From positions 277,926 to 341,925 of the forward strand of contig JAUYSK010000019.1 in the NCBI GenBank assembly GCA_030696345.1: DNA of 64,000 nt. Direction: 5' to 3'. The notes below the pieces were generated by a model that was not told where the DNA came from, did no database searches, and saw only the letters and a list, made by a program, of their open reading frames with translations. The position numbers and the translations under genes are program-made. This DNA is from Azonexus sp. GTDB taxonomy: Bacteria > Pseudomonadota > Gammaproteobacteria > Burkholderiales > Rhodocyclaceae. Positions 45,156 to 54,867 of the stretch are shown one piece after another. Positions within the stretch are counted from its first letter, which is position 1. Every line of letters begins with the position of its first letter.

Positions 45156-45928
45156 TCCCAGGTCTTCCAGGGCGCCTTGCCGCCAAGCCATAGCTCTTCA
45201 AGAAGGGTTTTATCACGCAGCGTATCCATCGGCTGCCAGAATCCGTGGTGTTCAAATGCCCTTAACTGTCCATTGCGCGCGATGTTCGCAAGAGGTTCAC
45301 CTTCCCAGGAACTCGGGTCACCTTCAATGAAATCCAGACAACGCGGCGAAAGCACAAAGAAGCCACCGTTGATCCAGCCACCATCACCTTTTGGCTTTTC
45401 AACAAAGCCATGGACAGTCGTGCCGTCCAGGTCAAGAGCGCCATAGCGACCAGGCGGCTGAACTGCGGTAACGGTGGCGAGTTTGCCGTGCTCTTTGTGA
45501 AACGCAAGTTGACGGGTGATATCGACATCCGAAACGCCATCACCATAGGTAAAGCAAAATGCATCTTCATCACGAACATAATCGGCAACACGCTTGAGGC
45601 GCCCACCGGTCATCGTGTCATCGCCAGTATCCACCAGCGTTACTCGCCAAGGCTCCGCCTTCTGCTGGTGCACCTGCATTGCATTATTCGCCATATCGAA
45701 AGTCACGTCCGACATGTGCAGAAAGTAGTTGGCGAAATACTCCTTGATCAGATAGCCCTTGTAACCGCAACACACGATGAAGTCGTTTATGCCGTGAGCC
45801 GAGTAGACCTTCATGATGTGCCAGAGAATCGGTTTGCCGCCGATTTCGATCATCGGCTTGGGCTTGAGGTGTGTTTCCTCGGAGATTCGCGTCCCCAAAC
45901 CACCGGCAAGAATGACTGCTTTTGTCAC
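45152..45928 (-). CDS. rfbF: Glucose-1-phosphate cytidylyltransferase
   Basis: 258 residues from GTG 45928, which overlaps the final G of the wzt stop (TAGTG). A longer ATG frame would overlap wzt further. The sequence [23 protein letters not shown] contains the nucleotide-sugar pyrophosphorylase signature, and [20 protein letters not shown] and [21 protein letters not shown] follow. It supplies CDP-glucose to RfbG. Confidence 0.96.
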   Translation of the reverse strand: MTKAVILAGGLGTRISEETHLKPKPMIEIGGKPILWHIMKVYSAHGINDFIVCCGYKGYLIKEYFANYFLHMSDVTFDMANNAMQVHQQKAEPWRVTLVDTGDDTMTGGRLKRVADYVRDEDAFCFTYGDGVSDVDITRQLAFHKEHGKLATVTAVQPPGRYGALDLDGTTVHGFVEKPKGDGGWINGGFFVLSPRCLDFIEGDPSSWEGEPLANIARNGQLRAFEHHGFWQPMDTLRDKTLLEELWLGGKAPWKTWE

Positions 45929-47175
45929 TAGGTTTCCTCTACGACCCATTTCAATCTTGGGCGCACTACGCCCGGTATAACATTCGCATAACCTTGCCGC
46001 CCAACGCTTCCTTCCATTGGATCCCGGACATTGAAGGTCAACGCCGAAGACTCAAAGAAGTGGATTACCAACCCGGCATCAAATGACGTCATCGCCAAGC
46101 CAACGAAGTACGCCCCTTCATTTAATAGATCGCCCGGAAGATGGCATTCGGCAACGTAATCCCCTGGCGGCAACTCGGGACTGACATCAGGACTAGATAC
46201 AAAAGCGTAGAGCCCTCCCGGAACTACGAAATGAAAATTGGGAATATATCGCGTTGCTGATTTTTTCTTGACTCGAAAACCCATACGAATTTTTACAGGG
46301 TGACGAATATCAGCCTCTATAACAGGCAAGCCATTGCAATCCAGAAACTCTCCAAACAATAACTGAACGAATTCATCACCCACCGACTTACCAAGTAGTT
46401 CGTAATCAACACGCCCTGACTCTTGCCCACTGCCCAAATACTCTAGAATCACGTCTGAGGGAGCACCTTGTCTCTTGACGGTTCCTTTTTCGAGAAGAAT
46501 GCAACGGTTGCACAATGATGTCACTGTCTGCATGCTGTGACTTACGAAGATGACCGTGCGTCCCCCTTGGCTAATGTCCTGCATTTTGCCAAGGCATTTT
46601 TTTTGGAACTCTGCATCACCGACGGCAAGCACCTCGTCCACGATCAGAATTTCCGGATCAATATGTGCCGCTACAGAAAACGCCAGGCGCATGTACATGC
46701 CAGAAGAGTAATGCTTGACTTGGGTTTCCAGAAATTGCGAAACCCCGGCAAACTCGACGATTTCATCAAATTTCTTGCGGATTTCGTCACGAGACATGCC
46801 CAAAATAACGCCATTGAGAAACACATTTTCTCGACCAGTCAATTCTGGATGGAATCCTGTTCCCACCTCTAGCAGGCTGGCGACTCGCCCACGGATTCGC
46901 ACCTCACCGGTAGTCGGTTCGGTCACGCGGCTCAGTAGCTTTAGCAGCGTAGATTTACCGGCGCCATTCTTGCCGATGATGCCAACCTTGTCACCCTGAG
47001 CTATCTCAAAACCGATGTCCTTGAGTGCCCAGAACTCTTGCATCGCTTCCTTGCGGCGGGGAAATTCCCGGAAGAAGGCCATAATTTCGTCGCGCAATGC
47101 CCGATATCTGGGGGCACTTCCATTCCGGATGTAGTATTTCTTACCGAGCCCTTCGGCGTGTATCGCAACCGTCAT
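45928..47175 (-). CDS. wzt: Polysaccharide ABC transporter ATP-binding subunit (Wzt)
   Basis: A 415-residue Wzt-like protein. The ATPase half has Walker [10 protein letters not shown] at 68-76, the ABC signature [21 protein letters not shown] and Walker [13 protein letters not shown]. After about residue 240 an extra C-terminal domain is present. In O-antigen exporters such domains bind the modified end of the chain and couple chain termination to export, which fits the methyltransferases in this cluster. It pairs with Wzm 8 bases upstream. Confidence 0.93.
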   Translation of the reverse strand: MTVAIHAEGLGKKYYIRNGSAPRYRALRDEIMAFFREFPRRKEAMQEFWALKDIGFEIAQGDKVGIIGKNGAGKSTLLKLLSRVTEPTTGEVRIRGRVASLLEVGTGFHPELTGRENVFLNGVILGMSRDEIRKKFDEIVEFAGVSQFLETQVKHYSSGMYMRLAFSVAAHIDPEILIVDEVLAVGDAEFQKKCLGKMQDISQGGRTVIFVSHSMQTVTSLCNRCILLEKGTVKRQGAPSDVILEYLGSGQESGRVDYELLGKSVGDEFVQLLFGEFLDCNGLPVIEADIRHPVKIRMGFRVKKKSATRYIPNFHFVVPGGLYAFVSSPDVSPELPPGDYVAECHLPGDLLNEGAYFVGLAMTSFDAGLVIHFFESSALTFNVRDPMEGSVGRQGYANVIPGVVRPRLKWVVEET

Positions 47176-47183
47176 AATTCGAC

Positions 47184-48008
47184 TCAGAGTACGTCTACGA
47201 TTTCGCGCTCAACCGACCTGAAGTAGGCAATACCTGTGGTGAGCATGAAAACGGAGAACAAAAACGAATAGAGCAAAGAGTACCCGTTGAACGGGTAGGC
47301 ATCGCTAAACAAGCACCAACGGAAGCCATCAATAACCCCAACCATCGGATTCAACTGGAATAGCCAGAGCCACTTCTCCGGAACCACTGTGGTACTGAAA
47401 CCCACGGGAGAAAGATATAGGCCGAAAGTGATCATGAATGGAAGCACAAACTGAACATCGCGAAACTTCGCATTCAGTGCGGACATCCAAAGCCCTGTGC
47501 TGACTGCAAGCAGAACCAGTACGCCGACCACACCAGGTAATAGCAATATGCCAAACGAGGGTGCGATGCCACTGACCAGCATCATGATGGCCAGCAAAAA
47601 GCTGGAAATCATGAAGTCAATGAAATTGACCAGAACAACACTGACTGGCACCACCAAGCGGGGAAAATATACCTTGGTAATCAAAGCCGAGTTGTTTACT
47701 AGACTCCCCCCACTTTCACCAACAGTGTTGGCAAAAAAGAACCATGGAATCATTCCGGATAGCACCAGCAAGGGGTAAGGCAAATCTCCTGCGGGAAGCT
47801 TGGCGATCTTGCCAAATACCAACGAAAAAACGATTGTGGTCAAGACAGGACGCAAAACAGCCCACAGGACCCCTAGCACCGCTTGTTTATAGCGAACAAG
47901 GATATCGCGCCATGCGAGAAAGAAAAGCAACTCGCGGGCAGCCCACAACTCTCTCCAGTACCGAACTCCGCGCCGCGCGTTCGGTGAGATAAATACTTCG
48001 TATGTCAA
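47184..48008 (-). CDS. wzm: Polysaccharide ABC transporter permease (Wzm)
   Basis: A 274-residue inner-membrane protein of the ABC-2 family with six predicted helices. The region FFLAWRDILVRYKQAVLGVLW near residues 30-50 and the SGMIPWFFFANTVGESGGSLV loop are typical of Wzm/KpsM-type O-antigen exporters. With Wzt it would carry a finished undecaprenyl-linked chain to the periplasm. No Wzx or Wzy gene is seen, consistent with ABC-dependent export. Confidence 0.93.
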   Translation of the reverse strand: MTYEVFISPNARRGVRYWRELWAARELLFFLAWRDILVRYKQAVLGVLWAVLRPVLTTIVFSLVFGKIAKLPAGDLPYPLLVLSGMIPWFFFANTVGESGGSLVNNSALITKVYFPRLVVPVSVVLVNFIDFMISSFLLAIMMLVSGIAPSFGILLLPGVVGVLVLLAVSTGLWMSALNAKFRDVQFVLPFMITFGLYLSPVGFSTTVVPEKWLWLFQLNPMVGVIDGFRWCLFSDAYPFNGYSLLYSFLFSVFMLTTGIAYFRSVEREIVDVL

Positions 48009-48029
48009 ACTAATTCCTTTATTTGACGG

Positions 48030-48665
48030 TCAAGTCAGGGGCTTGCTGGCAACTACATTTAACGACAAAAACTCGCCAAAAGGTTCATGCGCCAAGGATG
48101 CATCAACGACACCGGGCACAAAATGCGGCTCGTGTGCGTACTCCTGAATATTGACGAAGCCAATATCCTCCAGAAGATGCTTCATCCAGCAGAAATTAAA
48201 GCCCGTTTTGTGAAAATCATATGGATCGCCCTGACCACCATATAAGAGCCCTATCCAGGGTGAGTGACCGGGCGTCTGAAAATGCACCCAGTTTTTCGTG
48301 TAAATTTTTACGATTCGGTCGATGTCGGGCACCGAAATACGCAACTCTCCTCCTGGCGCAAGCACCTGAAACCAGCGCTTGAGAACACCAACAGCTTCAT
48401 CATGTGAAAAATGTTCAAGAACATGACAAGCGTAAATCAGTTCAATAGAGCTATCGTTGAAATTATCAAGCTTCGAGATGTCTGAAATGACATCAACTGC
48501 GTGTGTAGTAAGAATGTCAACGTTGCAAAAACCAGGCAACCGAATATTGCCGCAACCGAGATGGAGCCTCTTCGCATCAGTTGGGTTTGTTCTTGGCAGG
48601 TTTTTTCTAAGCATCAAGGATGCATTGCCAATCGCGCTTCTTACCAATCTTTTAATTTTTCGCAT
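48030..48665 (-). CDS. Class I SAM-dependent methyltransferase
   Basis: 211 residues from ATG 48665. A TTG five codons earlier is possible. RLHLGCGNIRLPGFCNVD is a SAM-binding start common in small polysaccharide-cluster methyltransferases. IYACHVLEHFSHDEAVGVL and LAPGGELRISVPDIDRIV complete the core, and the C-terminal WMKHLLEDIGFVNIQEY is the usual end. It is the first gene of the wzm-wzt-rfbF operon, after a gap of about 160 bases with a promoter-like box, and could methylate the growing chain end. Confidence 0.88.
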   Translation of the reverse strand: MRKIKRLVRSAIGNASLMLRKNLPRTNPTDAKRLHLGCGNIRLPGFCNVDILTTHAVDVISDISKLDNFNDSSIELIYACHVLEHFSHDEAVGVLKRWFQVLAPGGELRISVPDIDRIVKIYTKNWVHFQTPGHSPWIGLLYGGQGDPYDFHKTGFNFCWMKHLLEDIGFVNIQEYAHEPHFVPGVVDASLAHEPFGEFLSLNVVASKPLT

Positions 48666-48744
48666 CGCTAAATTATCCAAATCAGCATTTCAAGTCCAAA
48701 CAGAAGCACTTGGGATTTCGTGCTTCATTTTCTGAGGCGGCAAG

Positions 48745-48750
48745 ATTATA
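48745..48750 (-). promoter_or_regulatory. Candidate -10 box for the wzm-wzt operon
   Basis: TATAAT on the minus strand, about 80 bases upstream of the methyltransferase ATG, in the only sizeable gap of the cluster. A convincing -35 box was not found. No JUMPstart or ops element was recognised nearby. Confidence 0.4.
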
Positions 48751-48823
48751 CCGCATAGCAATTAGCCCCTTGCCCACTTACCCTAGGATATCGTTGGCAA
48801 AGTTGCACTTGTCATCATCATAA

Positions 48824-49795
48824 TTACTGCAAGAAATCGGTGTAAGAAGTTACCAAACCTGACTCAAGCACCACCTTTGCTTGCCAACCCTTAGAACTGA
48901 GGCGACTACAATCCATTAGCTTGCGCGGCGTTCCATCCGGTTTGCTTGTGTCAAATACGATGTCGCCAGCGAAGCCCACAACCTGCTTTACCGTTTCCGC
49001 CAATTCCTTGATGGTCACATCCTCGCCCACACCAACGTTGACGAGCGGCGGCTCGAACTTGCCGCTCTTTGATTCATCGCTACCGAGCAGGCTTTCGTAT
49101 TGGTCATCTGGCAGATTGCTCAGAAAGACGCAGGCATCAGCCATGTCTTCGCTGTAGAGGAACTCACGCTTTGGCGTTCCGGTTCCCCAGACAACGACTT
49201 CCTTGGCATTGGCGACTTTGGCTTCATGAAACTTGCGGATCAGTGCCGGGATAACGTGGCTGTTTTCCGGGTGGTAGTTGTCACCAGGGCCGTAAAGGTT
49301 GGTCGGCATGACGGCGAGGTACTTGGTGCCGTATTGGCGGTTGTAGCTCCAGCACATTTCGATGCCGGCGATCTTGGCCAGTGCGTAAGGGCGGTTAGTG
49401 GGTTCCAGCGGGCCGGTGAGCAGGCATTCTTCGCTCATCGGTTGCGGGGCCATGCGCGGGTAGATGCAACTGGAGCCAAGGAACATCAGGCGCTTGACGT
49501 TGTTTTCGTAGGCGGCGTGGATGATGTTGGTCTGGATGACGAGATTTTCCCGGATGAACTGGGCCGGGTAGGTGTTGTTGGCGATAATGCCGCCGACTTT
49601 GGCTGCTGCCAGAAAGACGTAGTCGGGCATTTCTTGCTTAAAAAAGCAGTCCACCGCAGCTTGATTAATCAGGTCGAGTTCCTGATGGGTGCGGGTGACG
49701 ATGTTGCTGTAGCCCTTGGCCTGGAGGTTGCGCACGATGGCGGAACCGACCATGCCGCGGTGCCCGGCGACGTAGATTTTGGCGTTCTTTTCCAT
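48824..49795 (-). CDS. fcl: GDP-L-fucose synthase
   Basis: 323 residues. The start [19 protein letters not shown], the catalytic-site sequence [19 protein letters not shown], and [21 protein letters not shown] with the Tyr/Lys pair identify Fcl (WcaG). It epimerises and reduces GDP-4-keto-6-deoxymannose to GDP-L-fucose, the likely donor for the GT11 enzyme. It follows gmd by 3 bases. Confidence 0.97.
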   Translation of the reverse strand: MEKNAKIYVAGHRGMVGSAIVRNLQAKGYSNIVTRTHQELDLINQAAVDCFFKQEMPDYVFLAAAKVGGIIANNTYPAQFIRENLVIQTNIIHAAYENNVKRLMFLGSSCIYPRMAPQPMSEECLLTGPLEPTNRPYALAKIAGIEMCWSYNRQYGTKYLAVMPTNLYGPGDNYHPENSHVIPALIRKFHEAKVANAKEVVVWGTGTPKREFLYSEDMADACVFLSNLPDDQYESLLGSDESKSGKFEPPLVNVGVGEDVTIKELAETVKQVVGFAGDIVFDTSKPDGTPRKLMDCSRLSSKGWQAKVVLESGLVTSYTDFLQ

Positions 49796-49798
49796 GGC

Positions 49799-50914
49799 TT
49801 ATTCGTGGTAATCGAAGGCCTGGAAGCCGGCCATCTTGACGAGGGCATCGCGCTTGGCAGCGGTGTAGTCGGACTGGACCATTTCCTGGACGAGTTCGGC
49901 CAGGGTGGTCTTGGGCACCCAGCCGAGCTTTTCCTTGGCCTTGGTGGGGTCGCCGAGCAGGGTTTCGACTTCGGTGGGACGGAAGTAGCGGGGGTCGACT
50001 TTGACGATGCTGGTGCCGACTTTGACTTTGACGTCTTTGTTGGTGACAGCGGCCACGATGCCGACTTCTTGCTCGCCCTCGCCTTCCCAGCGGAGTTGGA
50101 TGCCGAGTTCAGCCGCAGCGAATTCAACGAACTGGCGGACGCTGTATTGGACGCCGGTGGCAATGACGAAGTCGTCTGGCGTCTCTTGTTGCAGCATGAG
50201 CCATTGCATTTCGACGTAGTCACGGGCGTGGCCCCAGTCGCGTAATGATGAGAGGTTGCCGAGGTAGAGGCAGTCCTGGAGGCCAAGGGCCATGCGGGCG
50301 ACGGCACGGGTGATCTTGCGGGTGACGAAGGTTTCTCCACGCAGCGGGGATTCGTGATTGAAGAGGATGCCGTTACAGGCGTAGAGGCCATAGGCTTCAC
50401 GGTAGTTGACGGTGATCCAGTAGGCGTACATTTTGGCGACGGCGTAGGGGCTGCGCGGGTAGAAGGGGGTGGTTTCCTTCTGCGGGATCTCTTGGACGAG
50501 GCCGTAGAGTTCGCTGGTGGAAGCCTGGTAGAACTTGGTCTTCTTTTCGAGGCCGAGGATGCGGATGGCTTCGAGGATGCGCAGGGTGCCCATGCCGTCG
50601 GCGTTGGCGGTGTATTCGGGGGATTCGAAGCTGACCGCGACATGGCTCATGGCGCCGAGGTTGTAGATTTCGTCGGGCTGGGTCTGCTGGATGATGCGGA
50701 TGAGGTTGGTGGAGTCGGTGAGGTCGCCGTAGTGCAGGATGAATTTTTTGTTGTCGACGTGCGGATCCTGGTACAGGTGGTCGATGCGGTCGGTGTTGAA
50801 TGACGAGGCGCGACGCTTGATGCCGTGGACGATGTAGCCCTTCTTGAGCAGGAATTCGGCGAGGTAGGCGCCGTCTTGGCCGGTTACGCCGGTGATTAGG
50901 GCTACTTTGTTCAT
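49799..50914 (-). CDS. gmd: GDP-mannose 4,6-dehydratase
   Basis: 371 residues. [19 protein letters not shown] and [19 protein letters not shown] open the chain, and [18 protein letters not shown] and [19 protein letters not shown] are the catalytic segments. It converts GDP-mannose to GDP-4-keto-6-deoxymannose for Fcl. The coding sequence has unusually regular GC-rich third positions, unlike the AT-richer glycosyltransferase section to its left, so it may have a separate origin. An AT-rich 62-base gap upstream could hold a promoter. Confidence 0.97.
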   Translation of the reverse strand: MNKVALITGVTGQDGAYLAEFLLKKGYIVHGIKRRASSFNTDRIDHLYQDPHVDNKKFILHYGDLTDSTNLIRIIQQTQPDEIYNLGAMSHVAVSFESPEYTANADGMGTLRILEAIRILGLEKKTKFYQASTSELYGLVQEIPQKETTPFYPRSPYAVAKMYAYWITVNYREAYGLYACNGILFNHESPLRGETFVTRKITRAVARMALGLQDCLYLGNLSSLRDWGHARDYVEMQWLMLQQETPDDFVIATGVQYSVRQFVEFAAAELGIQLRWEGEGEQEVGIVAAVTNKDVKVKVGTSIVKVDPRYFRPTEVETLLGDPTKAKEKLGWVPKTTLAELVQEMVQSDYTAAKRDALVKMAGFQAFDYHE

Positions 50915-50976
50915 GATTTTATCAGCATATTTTTTTGATTAATAAATTGGCTATATAAGCTTGTGGAATTGTGCAG

Positions 50977-51519
50977 TCAGGTTCCAACCGCATCCCGAAA
51001 ACTCTGCCCTGCCGCATCCTTCACCGAAAGGGCCGGTTTGCCTTTGAATTGCCAGTCGATTGCCAGATCCGGATCGTTCCACGCGATGCAGCGTTCATGC
51101 TGTGGTGCGTAGTAGTCGGTGGTCTTGTATAGGAACTCCGCCGTTTCAGAGAGCACGACAAAGCCATGCGCCAGGCCAGGAGGAATCCACAGCTGGTGCT
51201 TGTTTTTGGCGGAAAGAAGCTGTCCAACCCACTGGCCGTAGGTTTTTGAGCCTTTGCGGATGTCTACCGTGACATCGAAGACTTCACCTTCGACAACGTG
51301 CACCAGTTTGCCTTGGGGATGTTGTACCTGGAAATGCAGGCCACGCAGGACGTTCTGGACGCTCTTGGAGTGGTTGTCCTGAACGAACTGGACATCGAGC
51401 CCGGTAGCTTCCTGAAATACCTTTTGGTTGAAGCTTTCAAAGAAGAAGCCGCGGTCGTCACCGAAGACTTTCGGTTCGAGCAGGATGACGTCGGGAATGG
51501 CAGTGGGGGCGGCGCGCAT
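50977..51519 (-). CDS. rfbC: dTDP-4-dehydrorhamnose 3,5-epimerase
   Basis: A 180-residue cupin. VLRGLHFQVQHPQGKLVHVVEG has the catalytic His, and DVTVDIRKGSKTYGQWVG and PPGLAHGFVVLSETAEFLYKTTDYYAPQHE, with conserved Tyr and base-pair residues, complete RmlC. It acts on dTDP-4-keto-6-deoxyglucose. Its start overlaps the rfbA stop by 1 nt. Confidence 0.96.
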   Translation of the reverse strand: MRAAPTAIPDVILLEPKVFGDDRGFFFESFNQKVFQEATGLDVQFVQDNHSKSVQNVLRGLHFQVQHPQGKLVHVVEGEVFDVTVDIRKGSKTYGQWVGQLLSAKNKHQLWIPPGLAHGFVVLSETAEFLYKTTDYYAPQHERCIAWNDPDLAIDWQFKGKPALSVKDAAGQSFRDAVGT

Positions 51520-52403
51520 CAGAAGACTCGCTCTTTCAGGACGCTCACCAGGTATTGGCCGTAGAGGTTCTTGAGCATGGGTTGGGCGAGCTTTTCGAGT
51601 TGGGCAGCGTCGACCCAGCCTTTGCGGTAGGCAATTTCTTCGGGACAGGCGACTTTGAGGCCCTGGCGCTTTTCGATGGTGGCGATGAACTGGCTGGCGT
51701 CGAGCAGGCTTTCGTGGGTGCCGGTGTCGAGCCAGGCGTGACCACGGCCCATGACGACGACGTTGAGGGCCTGACGTTCAAGGTAGATGCGATTGACGTC
51801 GGTGATTTCGAGTTCCCCCCGGGCTGAGGGTTTCATGTCACGGGCGATGTCGAGGACCTGGTTGTCGTAGAAGTAGAGCCCAGTGACGGCGTAGTTGGAT
51901 TTCGGTACCTTGGGTTTTTCTTCGAGGCTGATGGCTTTACCGGCGGTATCGAACTCCACGACGCCATAACGTTCGGGGTCATGCACGTGATAGGCGAAGA
52001 CGGTGGCGCCGCTTTGCTGCTGATCGGCTGCGTTCAGATCATGAGCAAGCTGATTCGCATAAAAAATGTTGTCGCCAAGGACTAGGGCGCTGTCGCCATT
52101 GCCGACGAAGTTGCGGCCGATGATGAAGGCCTGGGCGAGTCCGTCCGGGCTGGGCTGAACGGCGTATTCAAGATTGAGGCCCCACTGGCTGCCATCACCG
52201 AGCAGTTGCTCGAAGCGCGGGGTGTCCTGCGGGGTGGAGATGATCAGGATGTCACGGATGCCGGCCAGCATGAGCGTGCTCAGCGGGTAGTAGATCATCG
52301 GCTTGTCGTGGATCGGCAGCAGTTGCTTGGAGACAGCCAGGGTGACGGGATACAAGCGGGTGCCGGATCCGCCGGCGAGGATGATGCCTTTACGGGTAGT
52401 CAT
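51519..52403 (-). CDS. rfbA: Glucose-1-phosphate thymidylyltransferase
   Basis: 294 residues. [26 protein letters not shown] carries the nucleotidyltransferase signature, with [16 protein letters not shown] following. [36 protein letters not shown] and [19 protein letters not shown] are RmlA features. It makes dTDP-glucose for RfbB. It is separated from rfbB by the DUF4160-DUF2442 pair and overlaps that pair by 4 nt. Confidence 0.97.
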   Translation of the reverse strand: MTTRKGIILAGGSGTRLYPVTLAVSKQLLPIHDKPMIYYPLSTLMLAGIRDILIISTPQDTPRFEQLLGDGSQWGLNLEYAVQPSPDGLAQAFIIGRNFVGNGDSALVLGDNIFYANQLAHDLNAADQQQSGATVFAYHVHDPERYGVVEFDTAGKAISLEEKPKVPKSNYAVTGLYFYDNQVLDIARDMKPSARGELEITDVNRIYLERQALNVVVMGRGHAWLDTGTHESLLDASQFIATIEKRQGLKVACPEEIAYRKGWVDAAQLEKLAQPMLKNLYGQYLVSVLKERVF

Positions 52404-52657
52404 GCGGCACGTTCCGTCTGCCGGATCATGAGCTCCAGTAAGAACTCCGGCGCCAGGTCCGCACCGTTCGCCCAGATGACTGTTTTCATGAGCGGATCCT
52501 GATGGGCTGTCATGAACAAGCTTTCATCCTTGAGCGGTTCGAACATCTCGCCCCATAGTTCGTCAACCAGGGACACTTCACCTGAAACCCCGCTGTTAAA
52601 ACGCACAAAGAGTCGATAACCTGGTTTCGGCTCAATCTGTTCGGTATGAAGAAACAT
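52400..52657 (-). CDS. DUF2442-family protein (copy 1)
   Basis: An 85-residue acidic protein of the DUF2442 type. [23 protein letters not shown] is the short beta-hairpin pattern, followed by [31 protein letters not shown]. The family is repeatedly seen directly after a DUF4160 gene. The pair has been suggested to act as a toxin-antitoxin-like module, but its function is unproven. Here it lies between rfbB and rfbA, overlapping rfbA, so it must share their transcript. Confidence 0.85.
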   Translation of the reverse strand: MFLHTEQIEPKPGYRLFVRFNSGVSGEVSLVDELWGEMFEPLKDESLFMTAHQDPLMKTVIWANGADLAPEFLLELMIRQTERAA

Positions 52658-52660
52658 CGG

Positions 52661-52918
52661 TTACTCCAGGGGCTCGATCGACTTGAGGGGCTTGCGCGCC
52701 TGGGCAAGCGCCCAATCCTCGAGCAGATCGGATTGATGAAGGTCTAGCCATTCCAAAACAGCGCGAAGCGCGCGTTTCGGAAATTCCCCACGAACGATGC
52801 CAGTTTCAATTTCGACCGTGATTTCGTAATCACCATAGCGCGCATGGAAATGCGGCAATGGATGATCACCCCAATTCATGTAGATAATGATGCCGAGGAA
52901 ACGGGAAATCTCAGGCAT
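52661..52918 (-). CDS. DUF4160-family protein (copy 1)
   Basis: 85 residues from ATG 52918. A longer frame reaches 52960 inside rfbB. The family core [31 protein letters not shown], with the conserved HxH, then [26 protein letters not shown], is complete. It is the first gene of the DUF4160-DUF2442 pair, overlaps rfbB by 8 nt and is followed by its partner after 3 bases. Enzymatic activity is unknown. Confidence 0.88.
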   Translation of the reverse strand: MPEISRFLGIIIYMNWGDHPLPHFHARYGDYEITVEIETGIVRGEFPKRALRAVLEWLDLHQSDLLEDWALAQARKPLKSIEPLE

Positions 52919-53978
52919 TTTTATCCCCGTACTGCTTGCCGACCCAGTTCTTGTAGGCACCGCTCGTCACATTGGCTACCCAGGCTTGGTTATCGAGATA
53001 CCACTGCACGGTCTTGCGAATGCCGGTCTCGAAGGTTTCGGCTGGCTTCCAGCCGAGCTCACGTTCGATCTTGGTGGCGTCGATGGCGTAGCGGCGATCA
53101 TGCCCCGGGCGATCAGTTACGTAGGTGATCTGCTCGACATAGGGCTTGCCATCGGCGCGTGGGCTGAGGTCATCAAGGATGGAGCACAGGGTGTGCACGA
53201 CGTCGAGATTTGGCTTTTCGTTCCAGCCACCGATGTTGTAGACCTCACCCACCCTGCCCGCTTCGAGCACGCGGCGGATCGCCGAGCAATGGTCTTTGAC
53301 ATAGAGCCAGTCACGAATCTGCTGGCCGTCGCCGTAGATCGGCAGCGGCTTGCCGGCCAGGGCGTTGTGGATGACCAAGGGGATCAGCTTTTCCGGGAAG
53401 TGGAATGGCCCGTAGTTGTTGGAGCAGTTGGTGGTGAGGACCGGCAGGCCGTAGGTGTGGTGGTAGGCGCGGACGAGATGGTCGCTGGCTGCCTTGCTGG
53501 CTGAGTACGGGCTGTTGGGTTCGTAGCGGTGGTTTTCGGTGAAGGCCGGGTCGTCTTTGGCCAGCGAGCCGTAGACTTCGTCGGTGGATACGTGAAGGAA
53601 GCGGAAGCCGCTTTTCGCTTCGCTTTCGAGCCCACCCCAATAAGCTCGCACGGCTTCCAGCAAATGGAAGGTACCGACGATGTTGGTCTGGATGAAGTCT
53701 TCCGGGCCATGAATGCTGCGGTCGACGTGGCTTTCGGCAGCAAAATTGACGACGGCACGCGGCTGGTGTTCGGCCAAGAGTTTGGCGACCAGATCAAAAT
53801 CACCGATGCTGCCCTTGACGAAAATGTGCCTGGAATCGCCGTCCACCGCAGCAAGGTTCTCCAGGTTGCCGGCGTAGGTCAGGTCATCGAGGTTGATGAC
53901 GGGTTCGTCGGATTGGGCCAGCCAGTCGAGGACAAAATTACTGCCAATAAAGCCGGCGGCACCGGTGATTAAAATCAC
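52911..53978 (-). CDS. rfbB: dTDP-glucose 4,6-dehydratase
   Basis: 355 residues. [20 protein letters not shown] binds [25 protein letters not shown] and [11 protein letters not shown] hold the active site (Asp-Glu-x2-Tyr-Gly), and [22 protein letters not shown] the Tyr-x3-Lys. It makes dTDP-4-keto-6-deoxyglucose. The rhamnose reductase gene rfbD is not in the window, so the dTDP sugar formed may be something other than rhamnose, or rfbD lies elsewhere. Confidence 0.97.
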   Translation of the reverse strand: MILITGAAGFIGSNFVLDWLAQSDEPVINLDDLTYAGNLENLAAVDGDSRHIFVKGSIGDFDLVAKLLAEHQPRAVVNFAAESHVDRSIHGPEDFIQTNIVGTFHLLEAVRAYWGGLESEAKSGFRFLHVSTDEVYGSLAKDDPAFTENHRYEPNSPYSASKAASDHLVRAYHHTYGLPVLTTNCSNNYGPFHFPEKLIPLVIHNALAGKPLPIYGDGQQIRDWLYVKDHCSAIRRVLEAGRVGEVYNIGGWNEKPNLDVVHTLCSILDDLSPRADGKPYVEQITYVTDRPGHDRRYAIDATKIERELGWKPAETFETGIRKTVQWYLDNQAWVANVTSGAYKNWVGKQYGDKNA

Positions 53979-54027
53979 GGCTGATTCCCGAAAATATCTA
54001 AAGGCAGCATTTTATCGTAGCCGAGCA

Positions 54028-54867
54028 TCATTCTTCATGAATCCGCAGAAAACTGGCGAATCGCGGCAAGCCCTTGCTAGTCAAATCGCGATAACGATAG
54101 GTCACCACCGCCCCAATTGCCGGTGGGTTCCGGCGAAGCTCATCACTGAATCCGGAGCCCAGCGAGAAGTCCTTTCCATCCGGCCTTCTCAGGCGCAGGG
54201 CGCCCATGCTGCCGGCGAATTTTCCTTTTCCCGGCAGATATCCAACTACCACCGCCTCGGCATCTTCCCAAAGCTTCACCTTAAGCAAGATGTCGCTGCG
54301 ACCGGTTTCGTATGGCGCGTCGGCTCGGTGCAACATCAGCCCTTCGCCTCCGCCCTTGACAACATCATTGAGCATTTTTTGCAGACTGCTGCGGTCGACC
54401 ACCTGAAATTGCGCAATTTCACGCAACCAAGGCACGTTGGCCTGACGGACAATCTGGCGGATGGACTCGGCACGCTCGCGGAAATCACCCGTTGCACCCG
54501 GCAGCTCAAAAATCATGTAACGCACCTGCCGCCATTCGGCATTATCGGGCGTCTCGCGACGAACAGTGCCGGATAACCGCTCGAAGCTACCGCGCCCCAT
54601 CCATAATTCGCCATCCAGGGCCCGCTTCGGCAACCCATCGACAAACCAGCGTGGCGCGTAGATCTCGCGGCCACTGCGAAAACGCAGCGTCTGACCATCC
54701 CAGATCGCGCGAACACCGTCGAGCTTTTCGCTGACCAGATACCGTGAAACATCCACCTGATTCCGGTATACCTCGGCCAGCAAGATTGCGGGGGGCTCAG
54801 CGGCTAGGCTGATAACCGGAAAAGCAAGCGCCCAACCCAGCAACAAGGCTCGCAACAGACGGGACAT
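54028..54867 (-). CDS. ligE: Periplasmic ATP-dependent DNA ligase (LigE type)
   Basis: 279 residues. A signal peptide (LRALLLGWALAFPVISLAA) precedes a minimal ATP-dependent ligase: adenylation motif EKLDGVR with Lys48, DGELWMGRG as motif III, GEGLMLHRAD as motif IV and LLKVK as motif V, then a short OB domain with PGKGKFAGSMGALRLR. It has no extra DNA-binding domains. LigE-type enzymes are exported and implicated in DNA uptake or extracellular DNA in Neisseria and relatives. It overlaps tyrA by 1 nt. Confidence 0.93.
   Translation of the reverse strand: MSRLLRALLLGWALAFPVISLAAEPPAILLAEVYRNQVDVSRYLVSEKLDGVRAIWDGQTLRFRSGREIYAPRWFVDGLPKRALDGELWMGRGSFERLSGTVRRETPDNAEWRQVRYMIFELPGATGDFRERAESIRQIVRQANVPWLREIAQFQVVDRSSLQKMLNDVVKGGGEGLMLHRADAPYETGRSDILLKVKLWEDAEAVVVGYLPGKGKFAGSMGALRLRRPDGKDFSLGSGFSDELRRNPPAIGAVVTYRYRDLTSKGLPRFASFLRIHEE

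Noticed and set aside
48681..48823. JUMPstart/ops-type antitermination element upstream of the wzm operon
   Set aside because: No GGCGGTAG-type core was found in this gap or upstream of gmd, so RfaH-type control cannot be claimed.
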